The notes: generated from the sequence alone by a model not told the origin. Counted from the first letter of the stretch, positions 9,415-19,485 are shown. The stretch: DNA of 64,000 bases from Rosistilla oblonga (GCF_007751715.1 NZ_CP036292.1:7137339-7201338), one strand, 5' to 3'. Numbers and translations: made by a program.

Positions 9415-12400
9415 CTAGTGGTTGATCCGGAAGTTGGTCTTGAGGACCGCGTCGTTGAAGTCGCGGTCGCCAAGATTCTTCAAGTCTTCGATGCCAATCA
9501 CCGTTCCGCCATCGTGCGTATCGGTGTAGCGGAAGTGGTCCTTGCCATCGAGGTTGAACTGGGCATCGGAGAAGAAGACGTCGGCATGGACCGCCCTCCC
9601 GTCGGCTATCAGACCGCCGTGGCCGTCGAAGTCGAGCGACTTTGCACCGGCGAAGTTGCTGCCGTTGGCGATCACGAACATGTGCAGATCTTGATCGACG
9701 TTGTTGGAGACCGTGCCAGTCGCTTGATGGTTGGTGTTTCCTACAAGGACTTGGAAGTTCGTCGGTTTCCCTTGAGCATCCAGTTCATAGGTTCCAATCA
9801 CGTTGTTGAAATCAGCACCCTCGGAAACGAAATCCAGTCGACCCGTCTGATTGGCTTCGCTGCCGTGACCTCCGGTGTCGACTTTGTCCTGAGTGTTGTT
9901 CTCCTTGGCGTCCGCGTCATGCGGGTTCTCCACCTTGGCCGCCGGCTTCGCATTGTGAGCGTCGTCACCAGCATCGACTTGTGGTTCGTGAGGATCGTCG
10001 CCACTCGAGCCATTGCCGATGTCCAAGATCTTGCCACCTTGAACCTTCACGTTTTCGATGTTGTCGAAGTGGATCTCGAAGCTCATCTTCTGATTGGTCA
10101 GCGCTCCGTGGCCATCGCGAGCCGACATGATCGTATTGATACTGATCTTGCCGTCGGCGATCGTGATGTCCTTCTCTGGGATGTTTGAAAGATCGATTGT
10201 GTTGTGACCATCGCCGCCATCGACAGTGAACTTGTCGCCGTTTTCTGCGCCACTGAAGGAGAAGTTGTCATCGCCCGTGGTGCCGATCACCTTCTCGATG
10301 TTCTGGAATGTGACCTTCTCGCCACCCACGTTCGCTACGCCGCTGGCGACATTAATCTCCGCTGGTTTATGCGCATCGGGTGGCAGTTCCGACAGGTCCA
10401 ACGTGTCGTTGCCCGCACCGCCGTTGACCTTCACGTTTCCAGCTTTGGCGACGATCACATCGTCACCCGCTCCACCGTTGGCGACATCGTTTTTGCCAGC
10501 GATGATCTTGTCATCCCCATTGTCGCCGTTGAGCGTATCGCGAGTTGTATCGTCGCTGCCGTCGATGACGTCGTTCCCTTTGCCCCCTCGCAGCGTATCG
10601 GATCCTTCACCGCCGGTCAGAGTGTCGTTGCCTTCGTTTCCGTCGATGATGTCGTTGCCGGCACCACCTTCGATGACGTCGTCACCTGCTCCGCCGGAGA
10701 TGCGATCGTTCCCATCGCCGCCATCGATCTTGTCGTTGCCGTCACCGCCGTTGATCGTATCAACTCCAGCTCCGCCATCGATATGGTCATTTCCTGCACC
10801 CCCTTCGATCTTGTCGTTCCCATCGCCGCCGCTAAGGTTGTCGTTCCCTTTGCCGCCGTCGATCACGTCGTTCCCTTTACCGCCGTCGATGACATCGTTG
10901 CCGTCGCCGCCGTTGAGTTTATCGTTGCCAGCTCCACCTTCGATCTTGTCATCGCCAGCTCCACCGTCGAAGTTGTCAGCGATATCGCTGCCGACTTGAT
11001 GATCGTTGCCATCGGTAGCTTGGTTCTGTTCATGCCGAGCAACTTCTCCTTCGATGTCCAGCACCTTACCACCTTCGACCTTGACGTTTTCGACGTTATC
11101 GAAGTGGATCTCGAAGCTCATCTTCTGATTGGTCAACGCTCCGTGGCCATCGCGAGCCGACATAATCGTGTTGATGGTGATCTTTCCATCGGCGATCGTG
11201 ATGTCCTTCTCGGGAATGTTTGACAAATCGATCGTGTTGTGGCCATCGCCGCCATCGACAGTGAACTTGTCGCCGTTTTCTGCGCCACTGAAGGAGAAGT
11301 TGTCATCGCCCGTGGTGCCGATCACTTTCTCGATGTTCTGGAATGTGACCTTCTCGCCACCCACGTTTGCTACGCCGCCAGGGACGTTGATCTCCGCTGG
11401 CTTATGCGCGTCGGGGGGCAGTTCCGATAGGTCCAGCGTGTCGTTGCCCGCACCGCCGTTGACCTTCACGTTTCCAGCTTTGGCGACGATCACATCGTCA
11501 CCCGCTCCGCCATTGGCTATATCGTTTTTGCCAGCGATGATCTTGTCATCCCCATTGTCGCCGTTGAGCGTATCGCGAGTTGCATCGTCGCTGCCGTCGA
11601 TGACGTCGTTCCCTTTGCCGCCTCGCAGCGTATCGGATCCTTCACCGCCGGTCAGAGTGTCGTTTCCTTCGTTTCCATCGATGACATCGTTGCCGGCACC
11701 ACCTTCAATGACGTCGTCACCTGCACCGCCGGAGATGCGATCGTTCCCATCGCCTCCGTCGATCTTATCGTTGCCGTCACCGCCGTTCAGAGTGTCGGCT
11801 CCAGTTCCGCCTTCGATGTGGTCGTTCCCATCACCACCTTCGATCTTGTCGTTCCCATCGCCGCCGCTAAGGTTGTCGTTCCCCTTGCCGCCATCGATCA
11901 CATCGTTCCCTTTACCGCCGTCGATGACATCGTTGCCGTCGCCGCCGTTGAGTTTATCGTTGCCGGCTCCTCCTTCGATCTTGTCATCGCCAGCACCGGC
12001 GTCGAACGTGTCAGCGATGTCGCTGCCGACTTGATGGTCGTTTCCGTCGGTGGCTTGGTTCTGTTCATGCCGAGCAACTTCGCCTTCGATGTTCAGCACC
12101 TTACCACCTTCGACCTTGACGTTTTCGACGTTGTCGAAGTGGATCTCGAAGCTCATCTTCTGATTGGTCAACGCTCCGTGGCCGTCGCGAGCTGACATGA
12201 TCGTATTGATGGTGATCTTGCCATCGGCGATCGTGATATCCTTCTCGGGGATGTTCGACAGATCGATCGTGTTGTGGCCATCGCCACCATCGACAGTGAA
12301 CTTGTCGCCGTTTTCTGCGCCACTGAAGGAGAAGTTGTCATCACCCGTGGTGCCGATCACCTTCTCGATGTTCTGGAATGTGACCTTCTCACCACCCACG

Positions 12401-15400
12401 TTCGCTACGCCGCCGGGAACGTTGATCTCCGCTGGCTTATGCGCATCGGGTGGCAGTTCCGATAGGTCCAGCGTGTCGTTGCCCGCACCGCCGTTGACCT
12501 TCACGCCGCCAGCTTTGGCGACGATCACGTCATCACCCGCTCCGCCGTTGGCTATATCGTTTTTGCCAGCGATGATCTTGTCATCCCCATTGTCGCCGTT
12601 GAGCGTATCGCGAGTTGCATCGTCGCTGCCGTCGATGACGTCGTTGCCTTTGCCCCCTCGCAGCGTATCGGATCCTTCACCGCCGGTCAGAGTATCGTTG
12701 CCTTCATTTCCGTCGATGATGTCGTTACCGGCACCACCTTCGATGACGTCGTCACCTGCTCCGCCGGAGATGCGATCGTTCCCATCGCCTCCATCGATCT
12801 TGTCGTTGCCAGCACCGCCGTTCAGAGTGTCGGCTCCAGCTCCGCCTTCGATGTGGTCATTGCCTTCACCACCTTCGATCTTGTCATTTCCATCGCCGCC
12901 GACAAGGGTGTCGTTTCCTTTGCCGCCGTCGATCACGTCGTTGCCAGCACCGCCGTCGATGTGGTCATTCCCGTCGCCGCCAGAGAGTTTATCGTTGCCA
13001 GCTCCACCTTCGATCTTGTCATCGCCAGCACCGGCGTCGAACGTGTCAGCGATGTCGCTGCCGACTTGATGATCGTTTCCATCGGTCGCTTGGTTCTGTT
13101 CATGGCGAGCGACTTCGCCTTCGATGTCCAGCACCTTACCACCTTCGACCTTGACGTTTTCGACGTTGTCGAAGTGGATCTCGAAGCTCATCTTCTGATT
13201 GGTCAGCGCTCCGTGGCCATCGCGAGCCGACATGATCGTATTGATGCTGATCTTGCCATCGGCGATCGTGATATCCTTCTCGGGGATGTTCGACAGATCG
13301 ATCGTGTTGTGGCCATCGCCGCCATCGACAGTGAACTTGTCGCCGTTTTCTGCGCCACTGAAGGAGAAGTTGTCATCGCCCGTGGTGCCGATCACTTTCT
13401 CGATGTTCTGGAATGTGACCTTCTCGCCCCCCACGTTCGCTACGCCGCCCGGAACGTTGATCTCCGCTGGTTTATGCGCGTCGGGGGGCAGTTCCGACAG
13501 GTCCAGCGTGTCGTTGCCCGCACCGCCGTTGACCTTCACGTTTCCAGCTTTGGCGACGATCACGTCGTCACCCGCTCCGCCATTGGCGACGTCGTTTTTA
13601 CCAGCGATGATCTTGTCATCACCTGCGTCACCGTTGAGCGTATCGCGAGTTGCATCGTCGCTGCCGTCGATGACGTCGTTGCCCGCGCCGCCTCGCAGCG
13701 TGTCGGATCCTTCGCCGCCGGTCAGAGTGTCGTTGCCTTCGTTTCCGTCGATAATGTCGTTGCCGGCACCACCTTCGATGACGTCGTCACCCGCACCGCC
13801 GGAGATGCGATCGTTCCCATCGCCTCCATCGATCTTGTCGTTGCCGTCACCGCCGTTCAGAGTGTCGGCTCCAGCTCCGCCATCGATGTGGTCGTTCCCA
13901 TCGGTGCCGTTAAGCTTGTCCGCACCAGCTGTTCCAACGATGGTCGGTTCTGCCACCACAACGGGTTCGGGAACCTTGTTGGCTGGCGTTGTAGGTTCGG
14001 CAACTGGAGCTGGGGTGGGTGCCGTGGGATGACTAACGTTGGCAGGCGGATCGACGATAACAAGATCGGGAGTCTTGGCAACCGGCGTTGTGGTGTGCGT
14101 CGACGGATCGGCAACTGGTGTTGTCGGCTGGCTGCCGCTGTCTACCTTGTCGATCACCGGATCGGGAGTTGTCGCGACGGGTGTGGTAGTGCTTGGCGCC
14201 GGCGTGGTGGAATGACTTCCGCCTGTCGAAGTGTCGGTTACAACAGGCTCGGGAGTCTTGGCAACCGGCGCGGTGGTGTGTGTCGATGGATCCGGATCTG
14301 GTGTCGTCGTCTCGCTGTCTACCTTGTCGATCACCGGATCGGGAGTTGTCGCGACGGGCGTGGTGGTGCTTGGTGCCGGCGTGGTGGAATGACTTCCGCC
14401 TGTCGGCGGCTCGGTTACAACAGGCTCGGGAGTCTTGGCGACAGGTGTTGTGGTGTCTGGTGTAGGAGGTGGTGTTGGGGTATGGGTGGCGGTCGACGAG
14501 TCGACAGTTTTGGCAGGAGTGTCATCTTGCACTTCGACGCTAAAGTTGGCTTTGGTGCTGACGGCATCCAGATCGGTGTCGACTGCAACCACCTTGGCTG
14601 TCAGGTTGACGGAACCGCTGAAACCGGCAGCCGGATTCAGGGCGAGGTCGTCTAGCTGGTCGACGCGAACCAAAGCTTCGCCATTGTTCGCTGCGATCAC
14701 ATCGCCTCCACTGACCAAGCTCGAACCGTCGGGAAGGCCCTTGATCACGACCGTGGTTTGGGCGGCAGCTTGAGTGTCCACTTTGAGGTTCAGATCGATC
14801 GGACTGTTTTCGGTCCCCGTGACATCGACCGCGGTCACCTTCAGGTCGGGATCGATATCGATGTTGACGACTTGGGTGATGTCGCGCGAAACGCCGCCGT
14901 CGGTGGTCGGCACGCGAACGGTGATGTCAAAGTCGTCTGCCGATCCGGCAGGCGGTACGATCTTGACGCTGCTGAAGTCGTTGACATCGAGCACGACCTT
15001 GCCATTAAGCGGCGCGAACTCGAATCCGCCCGCCTCGACGCGAGCCCCGCCAGGCAGATTCTCCAGCGTCACCGCGGTGATCTTGTCGTCCCCCACGGCG
15101 GCTGCATTAATCGTCAGATCGACCTTCTCGCCAACGACCGCGGTGTCGGCAACTGCGTTCAGCTGTGCCGCTTCAACACCATCGTCGGGACCATCGCTGG
15201 TTCCCGCGACCACGTCGACCGAGAACTTGGCCAGATCGACCGCCGCATCGCTATCGCTATCGGTGACCAAGGCCGTGACCTTTAGATCGATCTTCCCCGA
15301 GAAGTCGTCAGCTGGCACGAATTTCAGATCTTTTAATTGGTCGCGCTGGACAAGTGTTTGGCCATCATTATTGTCCAATTCGATGTCTCCGATGGCCAGC

Positions 15401-16206
15401 GTGGAGTTCTCTGGCAGACCGCTGACGATCGTGAACAGATGGTCGGCCGCTTCGCTATCGATGTCGATCTTCAGGTCGATCGCGTCGCCTTGATTACCGC
15501 TGACATCGGCTGCGTTCACGTCGACGCTAGGATCGATCTCAACGGTGAACGTCTCTTGCGTTACGTTGCTGTCGTTACCATCGATCGTCGTTACGGAGAT
15601 GGTGACATCAAAATCGTCAGCCGATCCGGTGGGCGGAACGATCTGCAGTTCATCCAGTTTGTCGACATCCACATCGACCTTGCCGTCGATCGGCTGCACC
15701 AACGTATCGCCAACCTGCACCTTCGCTCCCGTCGGCAGCCCCAAAAGTTCAACCTTCTCGATCTGGTCTCCGGTTTCAGCTTGAGCGCTGATCACCACAT
15801 CGATCGGTTGACCGGGGACACCGGTCTCGGCGCTGACGGCAATCGTCGCGTCTTGTGCGCCACCATCGCCAGTGGAAACGCTGCTGTTGGTTGACGGCGA
15901 GTCGCTGTTGTCGCTCAGCAAATCATCTTGAGCATCGTCGATCTCCGTTGCTGCGAATAGATCCGCGCTGATCGGTACGGGTTCGATGAACAGTTGGTCC
16001 TCGACTGGAGATGTCGATCCGACGCTGATATCCTCCGCCGCTGCGGCGGGGTCGATCCCTTCGAGAGGACTCGCCGACATCAGCACCATCGGCTCCACCG
16101 TCTCCAGATCCGATACCCACGGTTTGCGTTCCGCAGGATCGTCGGTGCCGTTGCCCTTGGTGTCGCCCGAAAACGCTTTGATGATGTTTTTGATAGTCTT
16201 GTTCAT
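9415..16206 (-). CDS. Giant exported RTX-repeat protein with LEPR-XLL-like N-terminus and DUF4114-like C-terminus
   Basis: This is a 2263-residue acidic protein. The N-terminus carries the planctomycete LEPR-XLL type motif (LETVEPMVLMSASPLEG, 34-50), known from very large exported proteins. Residues about 110-555 hold beta-sandwich (Ig/cadherin-like) domains arranged as a duplicated pair. A Thr/Pro linker follows (about 560-760). Residues about 768-2063 hold 3.8 copies of a 345-residue unit, each with a block of Ca-binding nonapeptides (GGxGNDxLxGG) and a non-RTX domain beginning near KVTFQNIEKVIG. The C-terminus (about 2124-2263) ends in a DUF4114-like domain with the signature GIEDLKNLGDRDFND. 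It probably acts as a cell-surface or matrix adhesin stabilised by calcium. No transporter gene is adjacent. No strong ribosome site precedes the ATG. Confidence 0.9.
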   Translation of the reverse strand: MNKTIKNIIKAFSGDTKGNGTDDPAERKPWVSDLETVEPMVLMSASPLEGIDPAAAAEDISVGSTSPVEDQLFIEPVPISADLFAATEIDDAQDDLLSDNSDSPSTNSSVSTGDGGAQDATIAVSAETGVPGQPIDVVISAQAETGDQIEKVELLGLPTGAKVQVGDTLVQPIDGKVDVDVDKLDELQIVPPTGSADDFDVTISVTTIDGNDSNVTQETFTVEIDPSVDVNAADVSGNQGDAIDLKIDIDSEAADHLFTIVSGLPENSTLAIGDIELDNNDGQTLVQRDQLKDLKFVPADDFSGKIDLKVTALVTDSDSDAAVDLAKFSVDVVAGTSDGPDDGVEAAQLNAVADTAVVGEKVDLTINAAAVGDDKITAVTLENLPGGARVEAGGFEFAPLNGKVVLDVNDFSSVKIVPPAGSADDFDITVRVPTTDGGVSRDITQVVNIDIDPDLKVTAVDVTGTENSPIDLNLKVDTQAAAQTTVVIKGLPDGSSLVSGGDVIAANNGEALVRVDQLDDLALNPAAGFSGSVNLTAKVVAVDTDLDAVSTKANFSVEVQDDTPAKTVDSSTATHTPTPPPTPDTTTPVAKTPEPVVTEPPTGGSHSTTPAPSTTTPVATTPDPVIDKVDSETTTPDPDPSTHTTAPVAKTPEPVVTDTSTGGSHSTTPAPSTTTPVATTPDPVIDKVDSGSQPTTPVADPSTHTTTPVAKTPDLVIVDPPANVSHPTAPTPAPVAEPTTPANKVPEPVVVAEPTIVGTAGADKLNGTDGNDHIDGGAGADTLNGGDGNDKIDGGDGNDRISGGAGDDVIEGGAGNDIIDGNEGNDTLTGGEGSDTLRGGAGNDVIDGSDDATRDTLNGDAGDDKIIAGKNDVANGGAGDDVIVAKAGNVKVNGGAGNDTLDLSELPPDAHKPAEINVPGGVANVGGEKVTFQNIEKVIGTTGDDNFSFSGAENGDKFTVDGGDGHNTIDLSNIPEKDITIADGKISINTIMSARDGHGALTNQKMSFEIHFDNVENVKVEGGKVLDIEGEVARHEQNQATDGNDHQVGSDIADTFDAGAGDDKIEGGAGNDKLSGGDGNDHIDGGAGNDVIDGGKGNDTLVGGDGNDKIEGGEGNDHIEGGAGADTLNGGAGNDKIDGGDGNDRISGGAGDDVIEGGAGNDIIDGNEGNDTLTGGEGSDTLRGGKGNDVIDGSDDATRDTLNGDNGDDKIIAGKNDIANGGAGDDVIVAKAGGVKVNGGAGNDTLDLSELPPDAHKPAEINVPGGVANVGGEKVTFQNIEKVIGTTGDDNFSFSGAENGDKFTVDGGDGHNTIDLSNIPEKDITIADGKITINTIMSARDGHGALTNQKMSFEIHFDNVENVKVEGGKVLNIEGEVARHEQNQATDGNDHQVGSDIADTFDAGAGDDKIEGGAGNDKLNGGDGNDVIDGGKGNDVIDGGKGNDNLSGGDGNDKIEGGDGNDHIEGGTGADTLNGGDGNDKIDGGDGNDRISGGAGDDVIEGGAGNDVIDGNEGNDTLTGGEGSDTLRGGKGNDVIDGSDDATRDTLNGDNGDDKIIAGKNDIANGGAGDDVIVAKAGNVKVNGGAGNDTLDLSELPPDAHKPAEINVPGGVANVGGEKVTFQNIEKVIGTTGDDNFSFSGAENGDKFTVDGGDGHNTIDLSNIPEKDITIADGKITINTIMSARDGHGALTNQKMSFEIHFDNVENVKVEGGKVLDIEGEVARHEQNQATDGNDHQVGSDIADNFDGGAGDDKIEGGAGNDKLNGGDGNDVIDGGKGNDVIDGGKGNDNLSGGDGNDKIEGGAGNDHIDGGAGVDTINGGDGNDKIDGGDGNDRISGGAGDDVIEGGAGNDIIDGNEGNDTLTGGEGSDTLRGGKGNDVIDGSDDTTRDTLNGDNGDDKIIAGKNDVANGGAGDDVIVAKAGNVKVNGGAGNDTLDLSELPPDAHKPAEINVASGVANVGGEKVTFQNIEKVIGTTGDDNFSFSGAENGDKFTVDGGDGHNTIDLSNIPEKDITIADGKISINTIMSARDGHGALTNQKMSFEIHFDNIENVKVQGGKILDIGNGSSGDDPHEPQVDAGDDAHNAKPAAKVENPHDADAKENNTQDKVDTGGHGSEANQTGRLDFVSEGADFNNVIGTYELDAQGKPTNFQVLVGNTNHQATGTVSNNVDQDLHMFVIANGSNFAGAKSLDFDGHGGLIADGRAVHADVFFSDAQFNLDGKDHFRYTDTHDGGTVIGIEDLKNLGDRDFNDAVLKTNFRINH
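10018..13905. repeat. 1035-bp in-frame tandem repeat array, about 3.8 copies
   Basis: Landmark sequences recur at exact 1035-bp steps; for example the AAGCTCATCTTCTGATTGGT site is at 10079, 11114, 12149 and 13184. The period is 345 codons, so each unit keeps frame. Long stretches are identical between units, with scattered mostly silent changes and a few residue swaps (for instance VPGG versus VASG in the unit nearest the gene 3' end). Each unit encodes about a dozen RTX nonapeptides plus one beta domain. Confidence 0.95.
14137..14440. repeat. 177-bp direct repeat in the Thr/Pro linker of the giant protein
   Basis: The sequence around ATCGGGAGTTGTCGCGACGG at 14161 recurs at 14338, a 177-bp (59-codon) period. 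It encodes a repeated low-complexity linker rich in Thr, Pro and Ser (TTPVATTPDPVIDKVDS). A shorter, weaker echo lies on either side. This linker separates the N-terminal beta domains from the RTX array. Confidence 0.75.
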
Positions 16207-17211
16207 CGATTTAGATCTTAGAAGTCAGAGGGTGGTGGTGATGGGATCGTGCGACTACGCCGAAAAAGCGTTCGGCCGGAAACGGTTGATGGAAACGGGA
16301 TTCATGGAAGTGGAACGTTGAGGCGAAGACCACGCGTTGCCAAAACTTTTGTGAGTTCCCGAGCTGGAACGCGTTTGAGTCAACGCAACGCGATTCACGC
16401 CGGTTTGGGACAGCCAAGTGCGGTGTGCCTGCCCGTTGGACGGTCTTGCCGGAGACGGTGTGTCGTGTTGATGTGGTGTTCGGGAGGAGGCGACAGGCGA
16501 TCCGATTGGGAGCACGTCAGTCGTGGCCGTGCATTCCGCGACGTCGATCGACTGGGCGGCGAGATGCGGTTTATGGCCAGCAGTCAGTGACTGCGTTTCG
16601 GCAACCGACGGCGAAAGATGAAACAGCCTCGTCCTATTCCGTTGCTGCATTACAAATAGCCCGTTGCTGTCGGGCGATGCTTGCGGAGCTCTACGATTCA
16701 TTGCTGCGACTCCCGACGCCACGCGTTGCAATCCGCTGCGGCGGTTCCTCGTGTCTGTAACCGTCGCTGCCTCACAGCCTCGTTTGAGTTTGTGAGAATC
16801 GCGCGGCGGATTGATTCAAGTACCAACTAATACCTAGCTTAGCTCACGATTGGCGAGTGGCCGGAAAAAGGGAGGAAAGCTTGTCGCCGGTGCCACGATG
16901 TCGGCCATCCAGCCGTATAGAGACCGTGTTCTCGCTGCCTGTCTCGCATGATGTTGCATCGACACAGCGTTGTGTGTCGCAAAATGACAACGCCACGATC
17001 GGGTGGTTGCCTGCGCGCGAGCGGTCGCGGGCGCTCCGCGGTCTTGGATTGATCGATCGGCAGCGGTGCATCTGGGAGAAAATCTTCAGGAAACGGCTCC
17101 CGATCCTGTCCTCTGGAGGGCAAAATGCTAATAATGAAAATCGCTGCGACCAGCCACGTCCTCCGAGTCGAATGGGACGATCAAAGCCTCAGGTTTTCTG
17201 GAGTTCAACCG
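16207..17211. other. 1-kb divergent intergenic region
   Basis: This stretch separates the giant minus-strand gene from the plus-strand PDZ gene. The short open frames in it have no recognisable features, and none has a good ribosome site and coding-like composition together. It must contain both promoters. No tRNA, repeat family member or clear operator was seen. Confidence 0.5.
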
Positions 17212-18321
17212 ATGAAAAACGCTTTTTTGCACCGTCTGAACCTCGATCCGCATCGCTCGACTATCCGCTCCACAGCCGCCCTGAGAAAGGCATCGTCGAG
17301 TGGACGCGTCCTTTCCGGTGCGCTGTTGCTGTGCTTGGCCCCGCTGACGATCGCTCAGGAAATTGAAACTCCCCAAGTGATCCCAACCCCATCGGTCCAG
17401 CTGCCGCCGAAGCCTGTCGACTCGACCTTGCTGAACGATTTGCAGCCTGCCAAGAAGCCTCGGCTGGGGTTGGTCGTGGAGGATTTGACGCCTCAGTTGG
17501 CCAAACATCTGCGCACCGACCGAGGTGTCTACGTGGCGAGTGTCGAACAGGATGGCCCCGCGGATGTGGCGGGTGTCCGCTCGGGCGACGTCATCGTTCG
17601 CGTCGGCGAAACCGAGGTCGCGTCGATCACCGACTTGATGGCTGCGGTGGCCAAGATCGATGGCGAAACGATCTCGTTGACGCTCGAAGGCGAAAAGGGG
17701 CGTCGGACCGCGGAAGTAAAGCCGGTGATGGTCGCCGAAGAGCCGATCGAACTGATGGACTTGGACGAATTCGAGGACTCCGCACCGGGCGATCGCGATC
17801 CGCTGATCACCGGCGATCTGATCCGTCAATTGATGAATGAATTTGGCCAAAGTCTCGACGGGCGGACGCTCCGCGATCTCGGCGGGTTGGCTGATCAACT
17901 GCTGAACGATAACCTCGGCCAGAATGAACCATTGATGGACCGCCAGTTGAAGATCACGATCGATCGGCGTGGCGACGATCCCGCGGAGATCTTTGTCGAA
18001 CTCGATGGTGAACAATATAAGACCGATGCCAAGCACCTCGACCAACTGCCGCAAGAGTTGCGGGCAACGATCGCGGAACTGGTCGGCGAACCGCGAACAG
18101 GCAAGAGCTTCCGTTTCGGCGGCATCCACATCGACCTCGATGGCCAACGACCGCGCAGCATCGATCCTCCGTCGTTGAAACAGCCGAAAGCTCCGCGAGG
18201 CTTCGAGCCACTAGACGAAGAAAACGCCGTGCCGTCGCAGATCGACCAGTTGCGCCGCGAACTTAACGAATTGCGACGCAAGCTCGATCGCATCCAACCC
18301 AACCCAAGTGATTTCGATTGA
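17212..18321 (+). CDS. Exported PDZ-domain protein
   Basis: This 369-residue protein has a long N-terminal signal or anchor segment (hydrophobic core VLSGALLLCLAPLTIAQ). A single PDZ domain (about 82-170) contains the carboxylate-loop-like segment PRLGLVVEDL, GPADVAGVRSGDVIVRVG and a final strand ISLTLEGEKG. There is no HtrA-type protease domain, so it is probably a periplasmic scaffold or peptide-binding protein. The last 30 residues form a charged short coiled coil (LRRELNELRRKLDRI). The start was set at 17212 because of GGAG 8 nt upstream and the signal peptide; the frame is open back to 17125. Its TGA overlaps the TTG start of the next gene, suggesting coupled translation. Confidence 0.8.
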   Translation: MKNAFLHRLNLDPHRSTIRSTAALRKASSSGRVLSGALLLCLAPLTIAQEIETPQVIPTPSVQLPPKPVDSTLLNDLQPAKKPRLGLVVEDLTPQLAKHLRTDRGVYVASVEQDGPADVAGVRSGDVIVRVGETEVASITDLMAAVAKIDGETISLTLEGEKGRRTAEVKPVMVAEEPIELMDLDEFEDSAPGDRDPLITGDLIRQLMNEFGQSLDGRTLRDLGGLADQLLNDNLGQNEPLMDRQLKITIDRRGDDPAEIFVELDGEQYKTDAKHLDQLPQELRATIAELVGEPRTGKSFRFGGIHIDLDGQRPRSIDPPSLKQPKAPRGFEPLDEENAVPSQIDQLRRELNELRRKLDRIQPNPSDFD

Positions 18322-19397
18322 ACGATTCTGCTCTACTAACGGAAACTCCCCACCTTCCGCCACTCTCCCTCGGTCCCGTCGAGATCGGTTTTCCGGTCGT
18401 CCAAGCGGCTCTCTCGGGATACAGCGACTGGCCGATGCGCGTGATCGCGCGTCGCGCCGGGGCATCGTACACGTTGTGCGAAGTCATGCTCGACCAGTTC
18501 TTATTAGCCGTTAAGCAACGCAATAAGACGCGGCACTTCCTGCACATCAGCGATGAAGAGCATCCGGTCGGCGGCCAGTTGATGGGAGCCGAACCGGAGC
18601 AGTTTGCCGCCGGAGCGCTGCGGTTGGTCGAAGCTGGCTTCGACGTGATCGATATCAACTTTGGGTGTCCCGTCAAGAAGGTGCTAGGTCGCTGCCGCGG
18701 CGGCTTTCATCTGTCGCAACCCGAGGTGGCGCTGGAGATCGTTCGCAGGACGCGCGATATCGTCCCCGACCCGATCCCCGTCACCGTCAAGATGCGGCGC
18801 GGTATCGACGACAGCGATCAGAGTCGCGATAACTTCTTCACGATCATCGATGGTGCGTTTGACGCCGGTGTCGCCGCGGTCACAGTGCACGGCCGGACGG
18901 TGGAGCAGCGTTATAAGGGCCCCAGTCGCTGGAGCTTCCTAAAAGAGGTTAAGCAGCACGTGGGCGATCGCACGATTCTCGGCAGCGGCGATCTGTTTAC
19001 CGCGGACGATTGCCTGCGGATGATGCGTGAAACGGGGATCGACGGCGTCACGGTCGCTCGCGGTGCGATCGGTAATCCGTGGATCTTTGCTCAGGCAAGA
19101 GCCTTGGCGCAAGGGCTCGAACTGCCAGCGCCGCCAACCGTCCTGGAGCAGCGTGCGGTAATGGAATCGCATTACGACCTGATGCAGCAAATGTATGGCG
19201 ATCGAGCGCCGATGCTGATGCGCAAGTTTGCAATAAAGTATTCCGCCAGCCACCCCGAATTCGACGCACTGAAAGTCGCCTTCTCGCGACTCAAGTCGGC
19301 TGAGGAATTTGTCGCGGTGCTCGATCAATATTATCAACAGGATCGACCCGGCCAATATCCTCCCTCGACCGTCCACGCGACGCAGCAGGAATGTTAA
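18318..19397 (+). CDS. tRNA-dihydrouridine synthase
   Basis: This 359-residue flavoenzyme of the Dus family reduces uridines in the tRNA D-loop using FMN and NAD(P)H. Visible motifs are the N-terminal barrel strand VVQAALSGYSDWPMR, the FMN/active-site segment DINFGCPVKKV with the catalytic Cys117, the substrate and flavin segment VTVKMRRGID, VTVHGRT, and GSGDLFTADD with VTVARGAIGNPWIF at the end of the barrel. The start is TTG at 18318, which overlaps the TGA of the PDZ gene by 4 bp (TTGA). After the active-site Cys the sequence reads GRCRGG rather than the usual GxGAALL, a modest deviation. Which Dus subfamily it belongs to was not decided. Confidence 0.93.
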   Translation: MNDSALLTETPHLPPLSLGPVEIGFPVVQAALSGYSDWPMRVIARRAGASYTLCEVMLDQFLLAVKQRNKTRHFLHISDEEHPVGGQLMGAEPEQFAAGALRLVEAGFDVIDINFGCPVKKVLGRCRGGFHLSQPEVALEIVRRTRDIVPDPIPVTVKMRRGIDDSDQSRDNFFTIIDGAFDAGVAAVTVHGRTVEQRYKGPSRWSFLKEVKQHVGDRTILGSGDLFTADDCLRMMRETGIDGVTVARGAIGNPWIFAQARALAQGLELPAPPTVLEQRAVMESHYDLMQQMYGDRAPMLMRKFAIKYSASHPEFDALKVAFSRLKSAEEFVAVLDQYYQQDRPGQYPPSTVHATQQEC

Positions 19398-19418
19398 GCA
19401 GGTCGCTTGTGTTTTTTC

Positions 19419-19485
19419 GTTTAACCGCGAGCCCATCGGGCCGCGCGGCCCTGAAAAACGCGGGGCGATGCCCGCGCGGTTAAAC
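19419..19485. repeat. 67-bp palindromic repeat, family A copy 1
   Basis: The outer arms GTTTAACCGCG (19419-19429) and CGCGGTTAAAC (19475-19485) are perfect inverse complements and enclose the 14-bp palindrome GGGCCGCGCGGCCC. A second copy of the same length is at 44433-44499 and a degenerate one at 41448-41616. Similarity to copy 2 extends about 20 bp to each side (TTTTTTCG on the left; TAGAAAA and CTTGCTGCTT on the right, after the insertion described next). It lies just after the dus stop codon. Confidence 0.85.

Noticed and set aside
10018-13905. Possible CRISPR-like array
   Set aside because: The period is 1035 bp and in frame within one coding sequence; there are no short repeats separated by unique spacers.
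10204-14655. Several long plus-strand frames opposite the giant repeat gene, themselves repetitive
   Set aside because: Their repetition simply follows the 1035-bp DNA repeat of the real gene. The Val/Asp-rich and Ser/Pro-rich translations have no start signals.
16249-16760. Overlapping small frames in the 1-kb gap after the giant gene start
   Set aside because: Frames occur on both strands in the same stretch, none has a ribosome site plus coding-like composition, and no motif was visible.
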